A stretch of 64,000 bases of DNA from Topomyia yanbarensis (GCF_030247195.1 NC_080671.1:64687089-64751088); one strand, 5' to 3'. Positions 11,538 to 23,683 are shown, numbered from the stretch's first letter. Translations and numbers: made by a program. The notes: a model not told the origin generated them from the sequence alone.

Positions 11538-12556
11538 TTTGCCTTTCTCATATAGAAAGGTTATGCAATTGCTTCAAAAACCGATTTTCTAACCGAGGCC
11601 CGGAGGGCCGAGTCTCATACAACATCCGACTCAGTTCGCCGTGATCGCAAAATATCTGTGTGTATGTATGTGTGTATGTATATGTGTATGTATGTATGTA
11701 TGTATGTATGTATGTATGTATGTATGTATGTATGTGTGTATGTGCGGATTTGTTAACAAAATGTCCACATCGGTTTCTCGGAGATGGCTGAACCGATTTT
11801 TACAAACTAAGATTCAAATGAAAGGTATAATATTCCCATAGGTTGCTATTGAATTTCATTTTCAACCGACATCTTGTTCCGGATTACGAGTTGAAGAGTA
11901 TGGTTACAAAACAAAATTTGTTGATTTGTCCATATCGGTTTCTCGGAATTTTCTGAACCGATTTTGACAAAATTGATTTCAGCTGCTGTTGAATTTTGTG
12001 TGGATCCGAGTTCTGGTTCCTGAATTACAGGGTGATACGTACGATCACGCAGCAAATCCCGATTCTAACGAATTCTGCGATGAATTGGTGAGGTGATTTT
12101 TTTCCAAAATATAAACACAACTGTTGAATTTGTAGATCTAGGTCACCAACAGTCATTCAAAGTCTCTTTGGCCACACTGGCCACCATCGACGGATCCGGA
12201 AGCATCCAAATTCAGAATAACGGTTATATTGGTTTTTCGAAAATGGCTAGAACGATTTGATCAACTTAGTCTCAAATGAAAGGTGTTGCGTCCCCGGAAA
12301 CTGATATTAAATTCCATCTCCATCCGACTTCCAGCTCCGGAGTTACGGGTTGTGGAGTGCGATCACATAGAAAACTCCGATTCAAACCGATACCTCGATG
12401 AATGCAAAAAGGTGCTCTTATATATACTTACCAAGTGTAATAAGAATGAAAGACATTTCCATAATGTTATATTGTACGAACCAGTTATTAAATCATAGTT
12501 TGGAGAAATGAGAAAGGCACAATTGCACCTATAGGTGGATTAAAACAGGTTTTTCT
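11538..12556 (+). repeat. Family A copy, both ends present
   Basis: 5' end GCCTTTCTCATATAGAAAGG; 3' end GAGAAAGGCACAATTGCACC followed by TAGGTGGATTAAAACAGG. TGCCTTTCTCAT appears near both ends in inverted orientation. Inside are the CCCGGAGGGCC box, a (TGTA)n tract (11655-11745) and three diverged units (about 11785, 11946 and 12243). No protein of substance is encoded; ORFs here are microsatellite translations. Confidence 0.8.
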
Positions 12557-12615
12557 GTTCTCTCTTTGCTGAAGTGTGTTAGTTAGACTTTTTGGGACTT
12601 TGCCGATTTTGCACC

Positions 12616-13038
12616 TTTTTGCCTTTCTCAATAGAAAGGTATTGCAATTGCTCTGAAAACCGATTTTTTAACGGAGGCCCGGAGGGCCGAGTGACATATA
12701 CCATTCGATTCAGTTCGTCGAGTTCGGCAAATGTCTGTGTGTGTATGTATGTGTGTATGTATGTATGTGTGTGTGTATTTTTTTATGAAAATCGACTTTT
12801 TGGGACTTTGCCGATTTCGCACCTTTTTTCAGTTCAATATTACCGTGGCTGTTTTTTCTTTTTCAAAATTTTAGAACTCGAATAATGATTTATTTTCCTG
12901 TATATAGTAGTCATGTGATATATAATAATAAAATGTAATATATGCATTTAAAAGTTTTTAATGAATATAAACAACGCACACATTCTCGTGATTCATGATT
13001 GAGAAAGGCACAATTGCACCGCTAGGTGGATTAAAATA
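12616..13038 (+). repeat. Short family A copy
   Basis: 5' end TTTGCCTTTCTCAATAGAAAGG-like, the CCCGGAGGGCC box and TG repeats; 3' end GAGAAAGGCACAATTGCACC and TAGGTGGATTAAAATAGG. The ~330-bp units are deleted, so the two ends lie about 420 bp apart. Confidence 0.75.
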
Positions 13039-13070
13039 GGTTTTCACAATTGATTTGCTTATTTACATGT

Positions 13071-13903
13071 AGGGTAATGAGCCTATTATTAGGTTTCGGA
13101 CTATTTCGTTAAGGGTTTATATATGACGAGGTCGGTCAAAAAGTCGAACTTTTTTATTCTTTTATCTTAAAGTATAGATTCTTAAGAAAGTATCTGAAAT
13201 TTTTATAGAGGTCTAAGCAGTAGAAGCAAAGTTATAGCGCTCTTCATCTTGTTACTTTAAGTGAATGGAGGCGTGGCGCGAAACTTACGTGAATAATCTC
13301 GAAATCATGTTTTACCAAGACGTTGTTGCAATGACTAGGATTGCCGAAATATCTTTCGGCCGATTTCAATTTTAGTTTTAAAACTTCGTAACTTATTTGC
13401 CGTGTCCTTAAGGGGCCGTCTGGTGTAGCAGGCGAACAAATCGACTTCTTTTTAAATTGTTAGTTATCCGCAGGAAACAAAATAATGAGAAAAACAAAAT
13501 ACGCAATATTTGGTAGGTATGCCGAGATATGCATTTTCTCTTGAATCGTTGTGAGTACTTTTCTTTTCAAAGGATAACATCAACAATTGGAGATGTGACT
13601 ATTTCTATGGATGTTGAAATAACGAGAACTGAGTCGTAGTCTCTTGGAATACACTGATTTTAAAAGTCAAGATATTTGTCCAAAACCTTAACGTGCCAGA
13701 TTTCTTCAAGTTTAGCTTTGGATTGTTCAACAATTTTAAGAAACGGGATACGTAAAGTGAAGCTGTGTGGGAAAAAATATTCACTGATGCCATACCGTTT
13801 TACCCAATGTGTTGAACAAAGATGGCAGACGCTGCTCTAACCAACGTCTTCAAATGGGTAGTGTGATTATACAAGCATGGCAAAAATAGGCTCAGTACCC
13901 TAC
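13071..13903. mobile_element. Family B TIR element (~0.83 kb)
   Basis: Left end GTAGGGTAATGAGCCTATT; the right end reverse-complemented is GTAGGGTACTGAGCCTATT (18 of 19 match). Terminal inner sequence around ATGGCAGACGCTGC and CAAATGGGTAG recurs in the related copy at 15110-15432. No ORF is recognisable and the TSD is unclear. Confidence 0.7.
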
Positions 13904-14357
13904 AATGATTTATTCTTTTGACTAACTTTAAGTTTTTATTACTTTTTGTTTATGAAAATACATGAGTTAATGCTTGAATGTAATTTTTTGTTTTGTTTTG
14001 AATATATCACGCTTCAAATATATCACGCTAAAATACAGACCGACCGTGATATAATCGAAACATTACTGTAATGGCTAGATTTAGCTGAATAGTATGTTCA
14101 GAAGAAGTGTAGTACATAATACGAGCTATGTTTTGGTTGGAAAATTTTAGTTCCACCTGTGACCGCATAGAGGGCGCCAACACTAACTTTTTATAGAAGT
14201 GAGATAGAATATCGAGATGTTCGGAAGAATTTTTTAAAAATGCTTGTTCTACAACTTTGTGGAAGACACCTAATCTCTATCTCTTTCCGGTAAAAAGTTA
14301 GTGTTGTTTACTATAAAGCTTCTGTACATACTATTGACCTAAACCTAACCATTATTT

Positions 14358-14688
14358 CACAAAAATGTTTAGTTCGTGCGAATCAAGTACTGATATACAA
14401 CCAAGCACTGCTACTCCCCATGCAAAACTGACTCAGACATCACTTCGTTAAAAGTTTAATAACTTCTTTTAACAAAGCCGGATTCACTAGCAGTCTTCGA
14501 AAAAGTTGTAGGCAATTAAATTATCTTTCTTATTTTTGCTTACAGTGATAATACGATGCATATAGGTCCACCTAGCGGCGATAATGCGAGTTAATGGGTT
14601 TTCTCCATGTAAATTGTCGAAAAATCCCATACAAACTTCAGGCACGTTGGTCCGGTAGCTAGACTTGTCCGATTTGCTTCAAATTTTG
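14358..14688. repeat. Right arm of the interrupted foldback element
   Basis: Reverse complement of 9836-10167 with scattered substitutions. The arms now stand about 4.2 kb apart because the pogo-like element inserted at the inner end of the left arm. Loop sequence (14071-14357) has no ORF. Confidence 0.8.
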
Positions 14689-15109
14689 GTTTTTCTCGAA
14701 ATCAATGCACTGTCACTTAGTCCGGTCTGACCTAACACCGACCAAATCATCAAGCAATGTGTCAGTATTCGCTATTCTAACAGGTATAACACCGGCTACA
14801 CGACAATGAATAATTTTCTTTTCTCAGAATTACAAAACAGTAACAACAACTTTCAGCTCTCTCAGACACATCCACAGCGAAACTATAAAGAACTATACAA
14901 AGGCAGCAGCTCTCAGCATCTTTTTGAAAGATTTCAGTTGGAGCACTAGAATCTTCATTTACGAATCAAACCGAATGATCGTAGATTGTATTTGTTGGAA
15001 ATAAAGAGCTCGTTACTTTCATTTGAGGTAGTTAAAATGTCTCTTTTCGTTGTTATACCTTCGTAGAAGAGGTATACCAAATTGATGGATAGGAAAGAGT
15101 GGTTATATT
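14689..15109. other. Unassigned spacer
   Basis: Between the foldback arm and the family B element. I see no repeat, RNA or coding signature. Confidence 0.4.
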
Positions 15110-15432
15110 TAGGGTGATGAGCCCATTGTCGCCATGTTTCTATTATCACCCTACCCATTTGAAGCCGTTGATTAGAGCAGCGTCTGCCATCTTTGTTCAA
15201 CACATTGAGTGAAATAGTGGCGCAACAATAGGGGCACTTGATTCGGGTTTTCGTTGCGCTTAAACATGAGAATTACACTGTTTTCAGCGCATTTGTGTCA
15301 TTATCTTGGTTCTTAACAACGAGGCAAAGCTGTTGATGTCAATTTTTACACATTTCATTGATTGTAAGCTGAGAAATTAATGAATTAGTGATGCACCCTC
15401 CTTAGTATGGTGAACATAGTCACTTTACCCTA
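15110..15432 (-). mobile_element. Family B element, shorter copy
   Basis: Ends read TAGGGTGATGAGCCCATT and, on the right, CACTTTACCCTAC. CCCATTTGAAGCCGTTGATT and GCAGCGTCTGCCATCTTTGT are the reverse complement of the right part of the 13071-13903 copy, so this copy is inverted relative to it. Non-coding. Confidence 0.65.
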
Positions 15433-16417
15433 CATATGTTCCAGTCAAGCTAATAATTCTCTGTAACAACGGACTCAATACCTGCTAAAGTAAGCAGTGA
15501 TTTATCAGTTGTCTATGGATACGGTACATATTAATGTAGGCCCGTAGTACTGAGTTGCATAATACTGTGTGTTCAACCTAACCCAAACACTCCTTGAGGT
15601 ACAGTCTTTAAGATCTACGAGTGTAATGAATAATAAAAATGTTGGATACTTCATGAATTTTTGCCTCCTAGTTCAATATAGTAGCCTCTGACTTTCGCTT
15701 GAGCAAAATTCTCTTTGACCCATCAGTATTGGTACTAGTTGACGGGTAGATGACGAAAATCGATGTTTAACGCCATTTGGTAAGTCAAGAGTGTGACTTT
15801 AGGTTGAGTAAAATGCATCATCCCATCAAAATAGGTATTTTAAGAAAAGGGTTGACAATTATATGATGAATATCAATGCCAGATGCAATTATAATTTTCA
15901 AGATGGTGATATCCAGTACGTCCTTTCATAGAAATATTTTTGTAATCAACAAAATAGGATAAAATCAGAATAACCGATTTTAAAACTTTAGCCCCTCTGG
16001 AACTTAAGGAAAATTTATTCTGAATGTCAAGAAACGGTTTAAAAATAATATAAAGAAATTCAAGATGAATATTTTAACAGCTTCTGATTACTACAAAAAC
16101 AAAAAATGTCTCGCTTCTGTCAATCGAAGACACACCATACGGTTAATAAATAATTTAACTGCATTCTAAAGAGTTCTTAGATGATCATGAACATGTGTCG
16201 TACTCATTACCTACCTTTTTATATTGTCTTAAAAAAGAACACATAAAGATTTTAAAACCTGTATTCCAAATAGTTCTTGGAAGAAATATTTGCGCAATTC
16301 AATAGTTCATTTAACTCAATTCTTTGAGCTACCGTGAGTAGGGACTCCATTTATAAACTATCTAGGAATCGTTTTATGTATTTATAGATCTTTACTCTTT
16401 AAAGGTCCTGGATGACC
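15433..16417. other. Spacer with diverged minisatellite traces
   Basis: About 15735-15920 contains GATGACGAAAATCGATG and TCCCATCAAAATAGGTATTT, resembling the ~116-bp monomer of 535-1250. The remainder shows no coding or RNA signal. Confidence 0.45.
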
Positions 16418-16570
16418 TAAAGGGCGAACTCGAAATTATTGCGACACATTCAACAGGACATAACTTTTTTACCATTGGGTAAAAATCAACCAAATTTTGC
16501 ACAGTTTCTCATTGATGTGTATTGTTTACATGCTGTCAAACTCGAAGTCGTGTTTTTCGATTCAACGGAA

Positions 16571-17591
16571 ATGAAGGTGAACCAACGCGAGTCGAGAGAA
16601 CAAATTCTTTCCAAACACCTGGAATTTCCTGACCTGTCGCACCGGCAGTTGGGAAAAATGTTGAACATTCACCATTCAACCGTCTCCAGAGTGTTGAAGC
16701 GGTTCCAGGAGCGATTGACATTGGCCCACGGCAAAGGAGCTGGAAGAAAACCGGGACCGGAGAACAAAAAGACGGAGGGAAAGGTGAAGCGGATGATTAA
16801 AGCAAATCCCAACGTCTCAAGCCGTTATTTGGCTAAAAAGATCGGCATGTCGCAGAGCTACGTCCAGAATGCAAAGAAGAGAGCTGGACTACATACATAC
16901 AAGGTACAGAACTTCCCAAACCGCGATGAGCGGCAACAATCGACGGCTGAAACTCGGGCACGAAAGCTCTACGAGAAGATACTGACAAAATATGGCTGCT
17001 GTGTGATGGACGACGAAACGTATATAAAAGCCGATTTTAAGCAAATTCCGGGGTTGGAGTTTTTCACCGGCAAGAGCAAGTTCTATGTGGACGACAAATT
17101 TAAGAAGAAGAAAATGTCGAAGTTCGCCTCCAAATATCTCATTTGGCAGGCCATCTGCTCTTGCGGACTGAGGAGTGAGCCTTTTGTGACAAAGGGCACA
17201 GTAAATGGCGAGATCTACAAATCTGAGTGCCTCGAGAAACGCCTTTTGCCGTTCTTGCAGCAGCACGACGAAGCTCCGCTATTTTGGCCAGATTTGGCAT
17301 CATGCCACTATTCTAAAAATGTCCTGGAGTGGTATGAGGCAAATTCTGTCCATTTTGTTCCAAAGGACATGAATCTGCCAAACTGTCCGGAGCTGCGCCC
17401 GGTGGAGCAGTACTGGGCAATGATGAAGCGGGAACTTCGGAAGAGCAAGAAGACAGTCAAAGACGAGAAGGACATGTTAAGAAAATGGAAAAAAAACTGA
17501 GAAACTGGTACCGGATGACACTGTGAGGACTTTGATGGAGGGCATCAAGCGAAAATGCGTTCAATTTTACACTCAAGGTTCCGTCGATTAA
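16571..17591 (+). pseudogene. ITmD37E transposase, frameshifted near the C-terminus
   Basis: Cut-and-paste transposase of the IS630-Tc1-mariner superfamily. The reading frame is open from 16439, but the first ATG of that frame is at 16571. It gives a protein beginning MKVNQRESREQIL, close to the usual ~340 residues if the tail is counted. The N-terminal half has two helix-turn-helix-like DNA-binding segments (around LSHRQLGKMLNIHHSTVSRV and SSRYLAKKIGMSQSYVQNAK). Catalytic Asp lies in VMDDETY, the second in FWPDLASCHY, and Glu in RPVEQYW with 37 residues between the last two. The frame stops at 17500 after an A-run; a single-base shift there reopens about 30 codons ending at 17591. The gene is therefore probably inactive unless the A-run is a sequencing error. 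Confidence 0.85.
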
Positions 17592-17619
17592 CTTTTCTTT
17601 TGATTTTCGAAGTAAATAT

Positions 17620-19080
17620 TAGGGTGGGGCATTGTTATATGGAAAAACGTAATCATAACCTAATCAACCGAGCACAGCACTTTTTTGGTTCCATTTGGGG
17701 TCCCAAACAATTGCGCCAAATTTGGGGTCGATTGGATTTGACCCGGCGTAGCGCATTGCGTTTGAAATTTGTATGGAAATTAGTATGGGAAAACCTACTT
17801 TTTTGCATTTTAAATTTTACAGACTACAATTCTTCCTGCAGTATACCAACAAATAGATAGTGTAGTGTAGTCCAGGATATGCTGAACAACTTTGCCGAAG
17901 GATGCATGGTGCTAGAATGTCTCCACAACAAGTTATAGCTGTTCAAAGTTCGATAGATCGAATTAATTGCCAAAAATCATTTTCTTTGCCAACACTGCGG
18001 GGGTACCAATGATATTTCATATAGCATACTAAAATAACATAATATACTTTAGATTTACCATATTGGTATGTTTGGATGAAATATTCAAAATCCTTAGCTC
18101 AATTTCATGGGCGTAGGTAGTTTCACAGTAGGGCGTAGTGAGGGGAGAGGGAGGGGGGAGACTTCAACATATAGAAATTCTAACTGAAATGACTGAAATC
18201 TTGTCGAGTTGAAATGTTCAGATGAATAATTTTAAAACATTTGCACAATGTCCTATGCATAATAGTAACGATGAAACGAAACATACTGTATCCCTCTGCA
18301 TTGACTATATATCAATGGAAGTAAAGTTGCAGACTGAATCAACTGATGTCGAGTTGATATGTCAGAGGAATGCATTGATTATATTTCAGTTTAATACACA
18401 CTATGATATGATAGGATGCTCTTTTCGATGTTGTTCGATCACCCGAAGTAAAAATTGCTGTTGAACTGGGGCTCTTGTGGATTGTGTAAATGTTGTAAAA
18501 TAATTCATCTGAACATTCCAACTCGAAAAGATTTCAGTTATTTCAGTTCAAATTTCCATATTTAAAAGTCCACCCCCTCTCCCCTCACTACGTCCTATTG
18601 CTAAACTACCTATGCCCATGAAATTGAGCTAAGGCTTTTGAATAATTCATGCAAACATACCAATGTGGTAAATCTAAAGTATATGATGTTATTTTGGTAT
18701 GCTATAAAAAATATCATTGGTACACCCGCAGTGTTGGCAAAAAAATTATTTTTGGCAATTAAATCGATCTATCGAACTTTGAACAGCTATAACTTGTTGT
18801 AGAGACATTCTAGCACCATGCATCCTTCAGCAAAGTTGTTTAGTATATCCTGGACTACACTTCTATCTATTTGTTGGTATACTGCAGGAAGAATTGTAGT
18901 CTGTAAAATCGAAAATGCAAAAAAGTAGGTTTTCCCATACTAATTTCCATACAAATTTCAAACGCAATGCGCTACGCCGGGTCAAATCCAATCGATCCCA
19001 AATTTTGCACAGTTGTTTGGGACCCCAAATGGAACCAAAAAAGTCCTGTGCTGAAAAAACGATCATTTTGCCCCACCCTA
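17620..19080. mobile_element. 1.46-kb long foldback element inside the ITmD37E transposon
   Basis: It starts TAGGGTGGGGCA and ends TGGGGTGGGA-type sequence in mirror form (GCCCCACCCTA), flanked by a perfect 8-bp TSD GTAAATAT (17612-17619 and 19081-19088). The arms are about 620-640 bp (17620 to ~18255 and ~18468 to 19080) with a ~210-bp unpaired centre, so almost the whole element is a near-palindrome. Matching blocks include TGCTGAACAACTTTGCC/ACTTTGTT-type and GGGCGTAGGTAGTTT. The 8-bp TSD suggests a hAT-like or other 8-bp-duplicating enzyme in trans. The ORFs inside are mirror frames, not genes. Confidence 0.88.
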
Positions 19081-19187
19081 GTAAATATATGTATAAAACT
19101 ACCCAAAAATTTTGGTTTGATTTTAAACATTATAAGAAAATTGGCATGACATTTTCGGTTTCGCAATAATTTCGTGTTCGCCCTTTA

Positions 19188-21104
19188 GAATCTCAACACA
19201 TCAAAACTTTAACCTGAGAATATGTACTACATCCATAACAGTTTTTGTAAAACTGATAACCTCAAATAAAATCAATTTTTCGTTCAACTGACTTCTGTGA
19301 TACTGCATGATTATGCAACGGTTACATAAACTACGAATAGATCACTGCCCTAGTAACAATTGAGATTTTATGGTAGTTTTATAGCCACTCATAAAACTTA
19401 GATTGCACTTGTAGCATGCTATAAAACTTCAATTGTTACTTGGGTAGTTATGCTTGTCTATAGTATGGCAGAGAGTTCTTGAGAGACGTTAAACATTAAA
19501 ATGTATAAATGGAACAAAAACCGTTTTAATTATTAACTTTTATTGTTAATAGTTTATTAGTAACACATTATTTTCTTCGTAAAAAAAGGTATAAAATCGT
19601 ATAAATATTACGTGAAGACTTCGCAAATGAAGATTTCAGTATTTCTCCTTCCCCATTTATACCGTCCATACCATACCAAAGCATTTGTACCAGGCGCCGA
19701 CATCAAACACAAAATCTGTACCGTTGGTCACTAAAGCACGCTCTGTTGCGCCAGCTATTCCACTAAACATTACAGCGACCGCTCAAAGAAGTTTATTGGC
19801 CGACGCTTTTTTCTCATTTTGTCAAACATGCTTGGCTGCAGCAGCAGCGTGGCTAGCCAACCGGAAATGAGTTTGAGTCCTGCCAGAAAAGCGGCTACCG
19901 AGATTGCCCGGACACTCGCTGGACGCGTTGTGTATGAGTTAAAATTATATTAAAATGCCTCCAAGTAGCTGCAGCGTGGTTCGACAGCACACCCTTGGAC
20001 ACCTGAAGAGTGAAGGGAAGGCAGTAGAACCGTGCTAGGGCGAAATCGTTTTATTTAACTCTGATGGTCCTGCAGGCAGGGATAAACGACAGCAACTGCT
20101 GCACCCTGCAATAATGGCTTCGTTCGGGAAACCGGTGAGCAGCGGTAATAAGATGCCGGCTGTGTGGCACAGCAGCGACGTGTGCAATTTTGATTCTTTT
20201 GAAAATTGCTGTAATAAAATCAGGTATTTCGTAATTTTGCGCTACCGTTACCATTACCGGCTGGGTGAGTTTTGTGTTTCCGAATGTTGCAACTCTACTG
20301 CAGTGCATCTATTGCCATGGTTCTTTGGGTGCATGGGTTGCAGTGGGGTTGTTAGCAATTTTTTGACTGCAATAACGAAAGGTGCAATGGAGGTCTATAC
20401 TTATAACGTATGCGGCGTTTCGTATGTACACTCAGATTTATTGCGCGGTTTTCTGAAAATAGCAATATTATACTATACTATCTGGGGCTATGTGTCATTC
20501 TAAAATCTAAAATATTACCTATGTAACGAAACTATGTATGGTTTACACGCCTATGACACCGCTGTTATTCCATGGATTTTATTCTTTTATACGCTAACCG
20601 ATTCAGAAATACTTAACTTGAATATTGGCAATAATTTAATATCTGCGCCATAAACGTAGTCTATTGAAAATTGCTAAAATTGACAAGTTTTAGAGAAAAA
20701 GCAAAATTTCCAACCATGGGGCAGCTATTTCAGGTAGAGCCTTCAGTAGGAAGCGTCTAAGTGGCTCAATCAAATAAATATAGAGGATCCGCGAGTCCAT
20801 TTGTATCATTCATTGCTGGCATGCCGAACGAGCAGCGTCTTGACTCCAGCGTTCAGACGATGCAAAAAGCGGTAGCCGCTAAAAAATTTCGACAGTGTTG
20901 GCATTAACCCGCACACAATTAAACCGAGTACGAATTTTTCGGGTGCCACCCGCACTTGCACCCGTTTCCTTGCTGTGTGCAAAATATGTGTGCGAACTGA
21001 AACTTACTCTCCCCAGCAGCGCGCGGGTGTTCTTGTTTAAAATTCCTGCCGTAATTTATACAAAATTGTGACAAAATTGTAAAAATTGAGTTATTAACTA
21101 ACTT
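19188..21104. other. Unassigned intergenic stretch
   Basis: 19640-20510 is less AT-rich and holds a 129-codon frame (20114-20503) and an 85-codon antisense frame over the same DNA. Neither has a motif I recognise. GCAGCAGCAGCG near 19838 is a short CAG run. Nothing supports a gene firmly. Confidence 0.35.
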
Positions 21105-21190
21105 TAGGGCACTGAGCCCATTCAGCTATCAGTATTGTCTTCTTTTTTCGACTAGTTTCACGTCGACCCATTTGAAGACGGTGGGCGATA
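21105..21190. repeat. Family B terminus, solo
   Basis: TAGGGCACTGAGCCCATTCA, then GACCCATTTGAAGACGGTGG, parallels the end of the 15110 copy (TAGGGTGATGAGCCCATTGT and ACCCATTTGAAGCCGTTG). I find no partner end nearby. Confidence 0.5.
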
Positions 21191-23675
21191 AATGGTTAAT
21201 ATACACGTTAATAATAGTAGCCAATCTCATCAGATAGCAGAAATGGTTGACAAAGCTAGTAAAAATCACTATTTTTTTAGTAATTTAGTTTAGGCAATAA
21301 GGTAAGATTTTTTCGATTCTTTGATTTTACGCAAAATTGCGCACTTTTAAGTGAAAAAAACGCCAAAAATGACATCAAAATCGACCCAATATTGGTAATT
21401 AAAAAACTTAAGCAATAAAAAAATAAAATCCTACGTACCTCGTTGGAGAAATCTATTTTCAATATACTGTGAAAATTTCAAAGCGATCATAAATGATTTG
21501 TTCGAGTTACATACATTTCCAGCCAGCTCAAAAAAGTGGTTTCAAGAAAAACGCGGTTAAAGTTTTCAATATACATAAGAGGCGTGAAGACAAAGTAGGC
21601 CTTGCTTGTGTCGGACGTGAAAATTCTGATTGTGCAAAAATTATAAAATAGTCCCTCAAATTACCAGTTCATACAGAAGATTGATTGCACCGTGGGTGGC
21701 GATCATTATCACAATCTGAACAACGTGATAGGTTGTTCCGTGGGTGACGAAAACTGGCAGTTTTTTTGCACATCCTTTGTGCTACCGAAATGAAGGCTAG
21801 CGGAGGTTTTTTCATCTGTAACGGTTTACTGTTTGCTGGTCGGTAGAATCGACAGATTTTGTTATCCAGCCGTACATCGAGTGAACAGATAAGTATCTTC
21901 AATTTTTATTTGTAGTTTACTATCCTACAGCCCTACAGCACGCCTCGAACATGTTACTCAGTACCGCTGATGTAACTGACTGTCATGAAGCTGGCAAACT
22001 TGGTCAGTTGCCTTCGTCACCTTTGGGTGAGCTCTTCGTTTCTTCGAGAAAATATCCAGATGATTGCACCCTATTCCCATCGGTGATGGAGATTCATCGG
22101 ATCTTAACTAGCCTCAAGCTGTTGCTTCCGACCCGTTGAGACTACCAAATACCAGCCTCACCAAGTCAGGTCATAATCGCATAATAGAAGTAAAAAATTT
22201 AGAAGCGTGAAGACAATTCAACGTTTTTCTCGTTTTTTTGAGCTAGCGTCAAGATTTTAGTAGATGCTGTAACACACAAACCGGCATGAGAATTGTAAGT
22301 ATTTATAATTTATATATTCCCCCGATCACATTTTTTCGCCTTTTTGCATCTCCGTCATCTATGAAAACTGTTTCGGTTCAGAGCGTTTTCCGTAAGTAGA
22401 TGATAGGACTATTATGAAATAAAAACGCTTGCGAGGACGTGGCCAGGTGTGTGGAGTTGAGCGGGTCTACGTCATTGTAGATCGTGGCGAAGTCTGATAT
22501 GGCAATAGATATGCTCAATTCTGCAACTCCATCTACGATTTGTGTAGGTGTTCGTGCTATGCTATGCTGCTATTATGTTGTTTAGGCAACCAAATGTAAA
22601 TTGTAAGAAGATTTATGAGCCATAGGGTATCTCCATATGGGTAAACTTCAGTGAAGTGAGAACTTCAGCGCATAAATGCGCAAGATGTGGTATGAATATT
22701 TCGAAATAACAGAAAATTTTGAATCAGATTCATGATAAGTGACCCATGGGAGACCTGATGTGACATTCAATTTCTCAATTGCTTTTTTGATGCAGAACAA
22801 ACGTTAATGATTTCTGCAGGAATGGCTCTAAATCTATAGATTATCATATTCATTCTTCTTACTCCAATCGAACCTGCAGTTCTTGAGATATCGCTATTTA
22901 ATGTTCGAGGGCTCGAACAATTCTTATGAACTGCATTGAACAGAAATCCTCGATATTATTTGCTTCAATGGCATGTTAAAAATTTATTTTCGATCCGATT
23001 ATCACAAAATTTTGAGATAATTTTATTCAAACTAAGATATAAAATAAAATAAATATTTGCCAAATAATTCCAAGACATTTATTTTTGAGGTTTTATCACT
23101 CTTCGTGCCACTGTGCATTGATTCCTCTTCTGACGTGTAACCGCTATTAGCATTTGTCTCCTAGGATTGTTTTTATGACACTTAACGTTAAATCAGCAAA
23201 TCCGCTTATTTCCACGTATGACACTCATTACGTCTGCGGCTGTTGTTCTAATCGCCTCGAAGAACTGAAGCCGTTATGCTGCGTTCAGTTTATTCTTAGT
23301 TTGTCGAGCTTCTCGGCATATTCTTCGGTAAAACCTTCAGCAGGCAGTCGCTGCATGGTTTTGTTACGCCTGGGACTGGTTAGACAATCTTAAGCCTGGA
23401 ACTAGCTTGACAGTCTTGCACGGATTTTACACACTATCACATAACGGTTAGAGTCCATGTTCACTCCGGACATCAATGATATCGGGGAAATGGCGACGGT
23501 CTATCTAAATAAACTGTACTAATCAGTCTGCTTCCTCATCTCGTACCATAGTGCACAGTGGTCCTACATGAAAATTTAACAGGAATTTTGAGATTTTACT
23601 AAAACTAAAGAAATCAGCCTTATTAAGTCTTTGGAGAGGTTTTTGTATTTTGAAACCTCCTTCTTTTTGTTAAAA
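21191..23675. other. Unassigned intergenic stretch
   Basis: No transposon ends or coding motifs found. TGCCACTGTGCATTGATTCC with TCTTCTGACGTGTAA (about 23107-23141) resembles 26999-27047, hinting at a diverged dispersed repeat. Confidence 0.35.
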
Positions 23676-23683
23676 CAACTGTT

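Larger units (their letters stand above)
10170..14068. mobile_element. Pogo-like TIR element (3.9 kb), no transposase
   Basis: Left terminus CAGTAATGTTTCGATTATAT and right terminus ATATAATCGAAACATTACTG are perfect inverted repeats over about 23 bp, flanked by TA at 10168-10169 and 14069-14070. CAG-starting TIRs with a TA target fit the pogo/Tigger group. The subterminal region repeats TCGATTATATCAC-like motifs several times at the left (10177-10265) and ATATATCACGC at the right (14005-14030). No transposase ORF survives. The interior is largely taken up by family A copies and a family B element. Confidence 0.75.
16420..19185 (+). mobile_element. ITmD37E (DD37E) Tc1/mariner transposon with nested insertion
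   Basis: TIR left AAGGGCGAACTCGAAATTAT; the right end reverse-complemented is AAGGGCGAACACGAAATTAT. Matching extends about 27 bp, with TA on each side (16418-16419 and 19186-19187). The element carries a transposase gene whose third catalytic residue lies 37 residues after the second Asp, the signature of the ITmD37E family known from mosquitoes. A 1461-bp foldback element sits in its 3' untranslated part; without it and its duplicated 8 bp the transposon would be about 1.3 kb, normal for the family. Confidence 0.88.

Noticed and set aside
11641..11841. Cys/Val/Met-repeat ORF (also 12592-12885, 28634-28909, 29141-29326 and 57119-57310)
   Set aside because: These are translations of TG/TGTA microsatellites inside family A copies.
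17555..17860. Paired similar ORFs at 17555-17860 and 18863-19066
   Set aside because: They are the same sequence read from the two arms of the foldback element; no independent coding evidence.
20114..20503. 129-codon ORF
   Set aside because: No motif, and an overlapping antisense frame of similar quality; likely chance.
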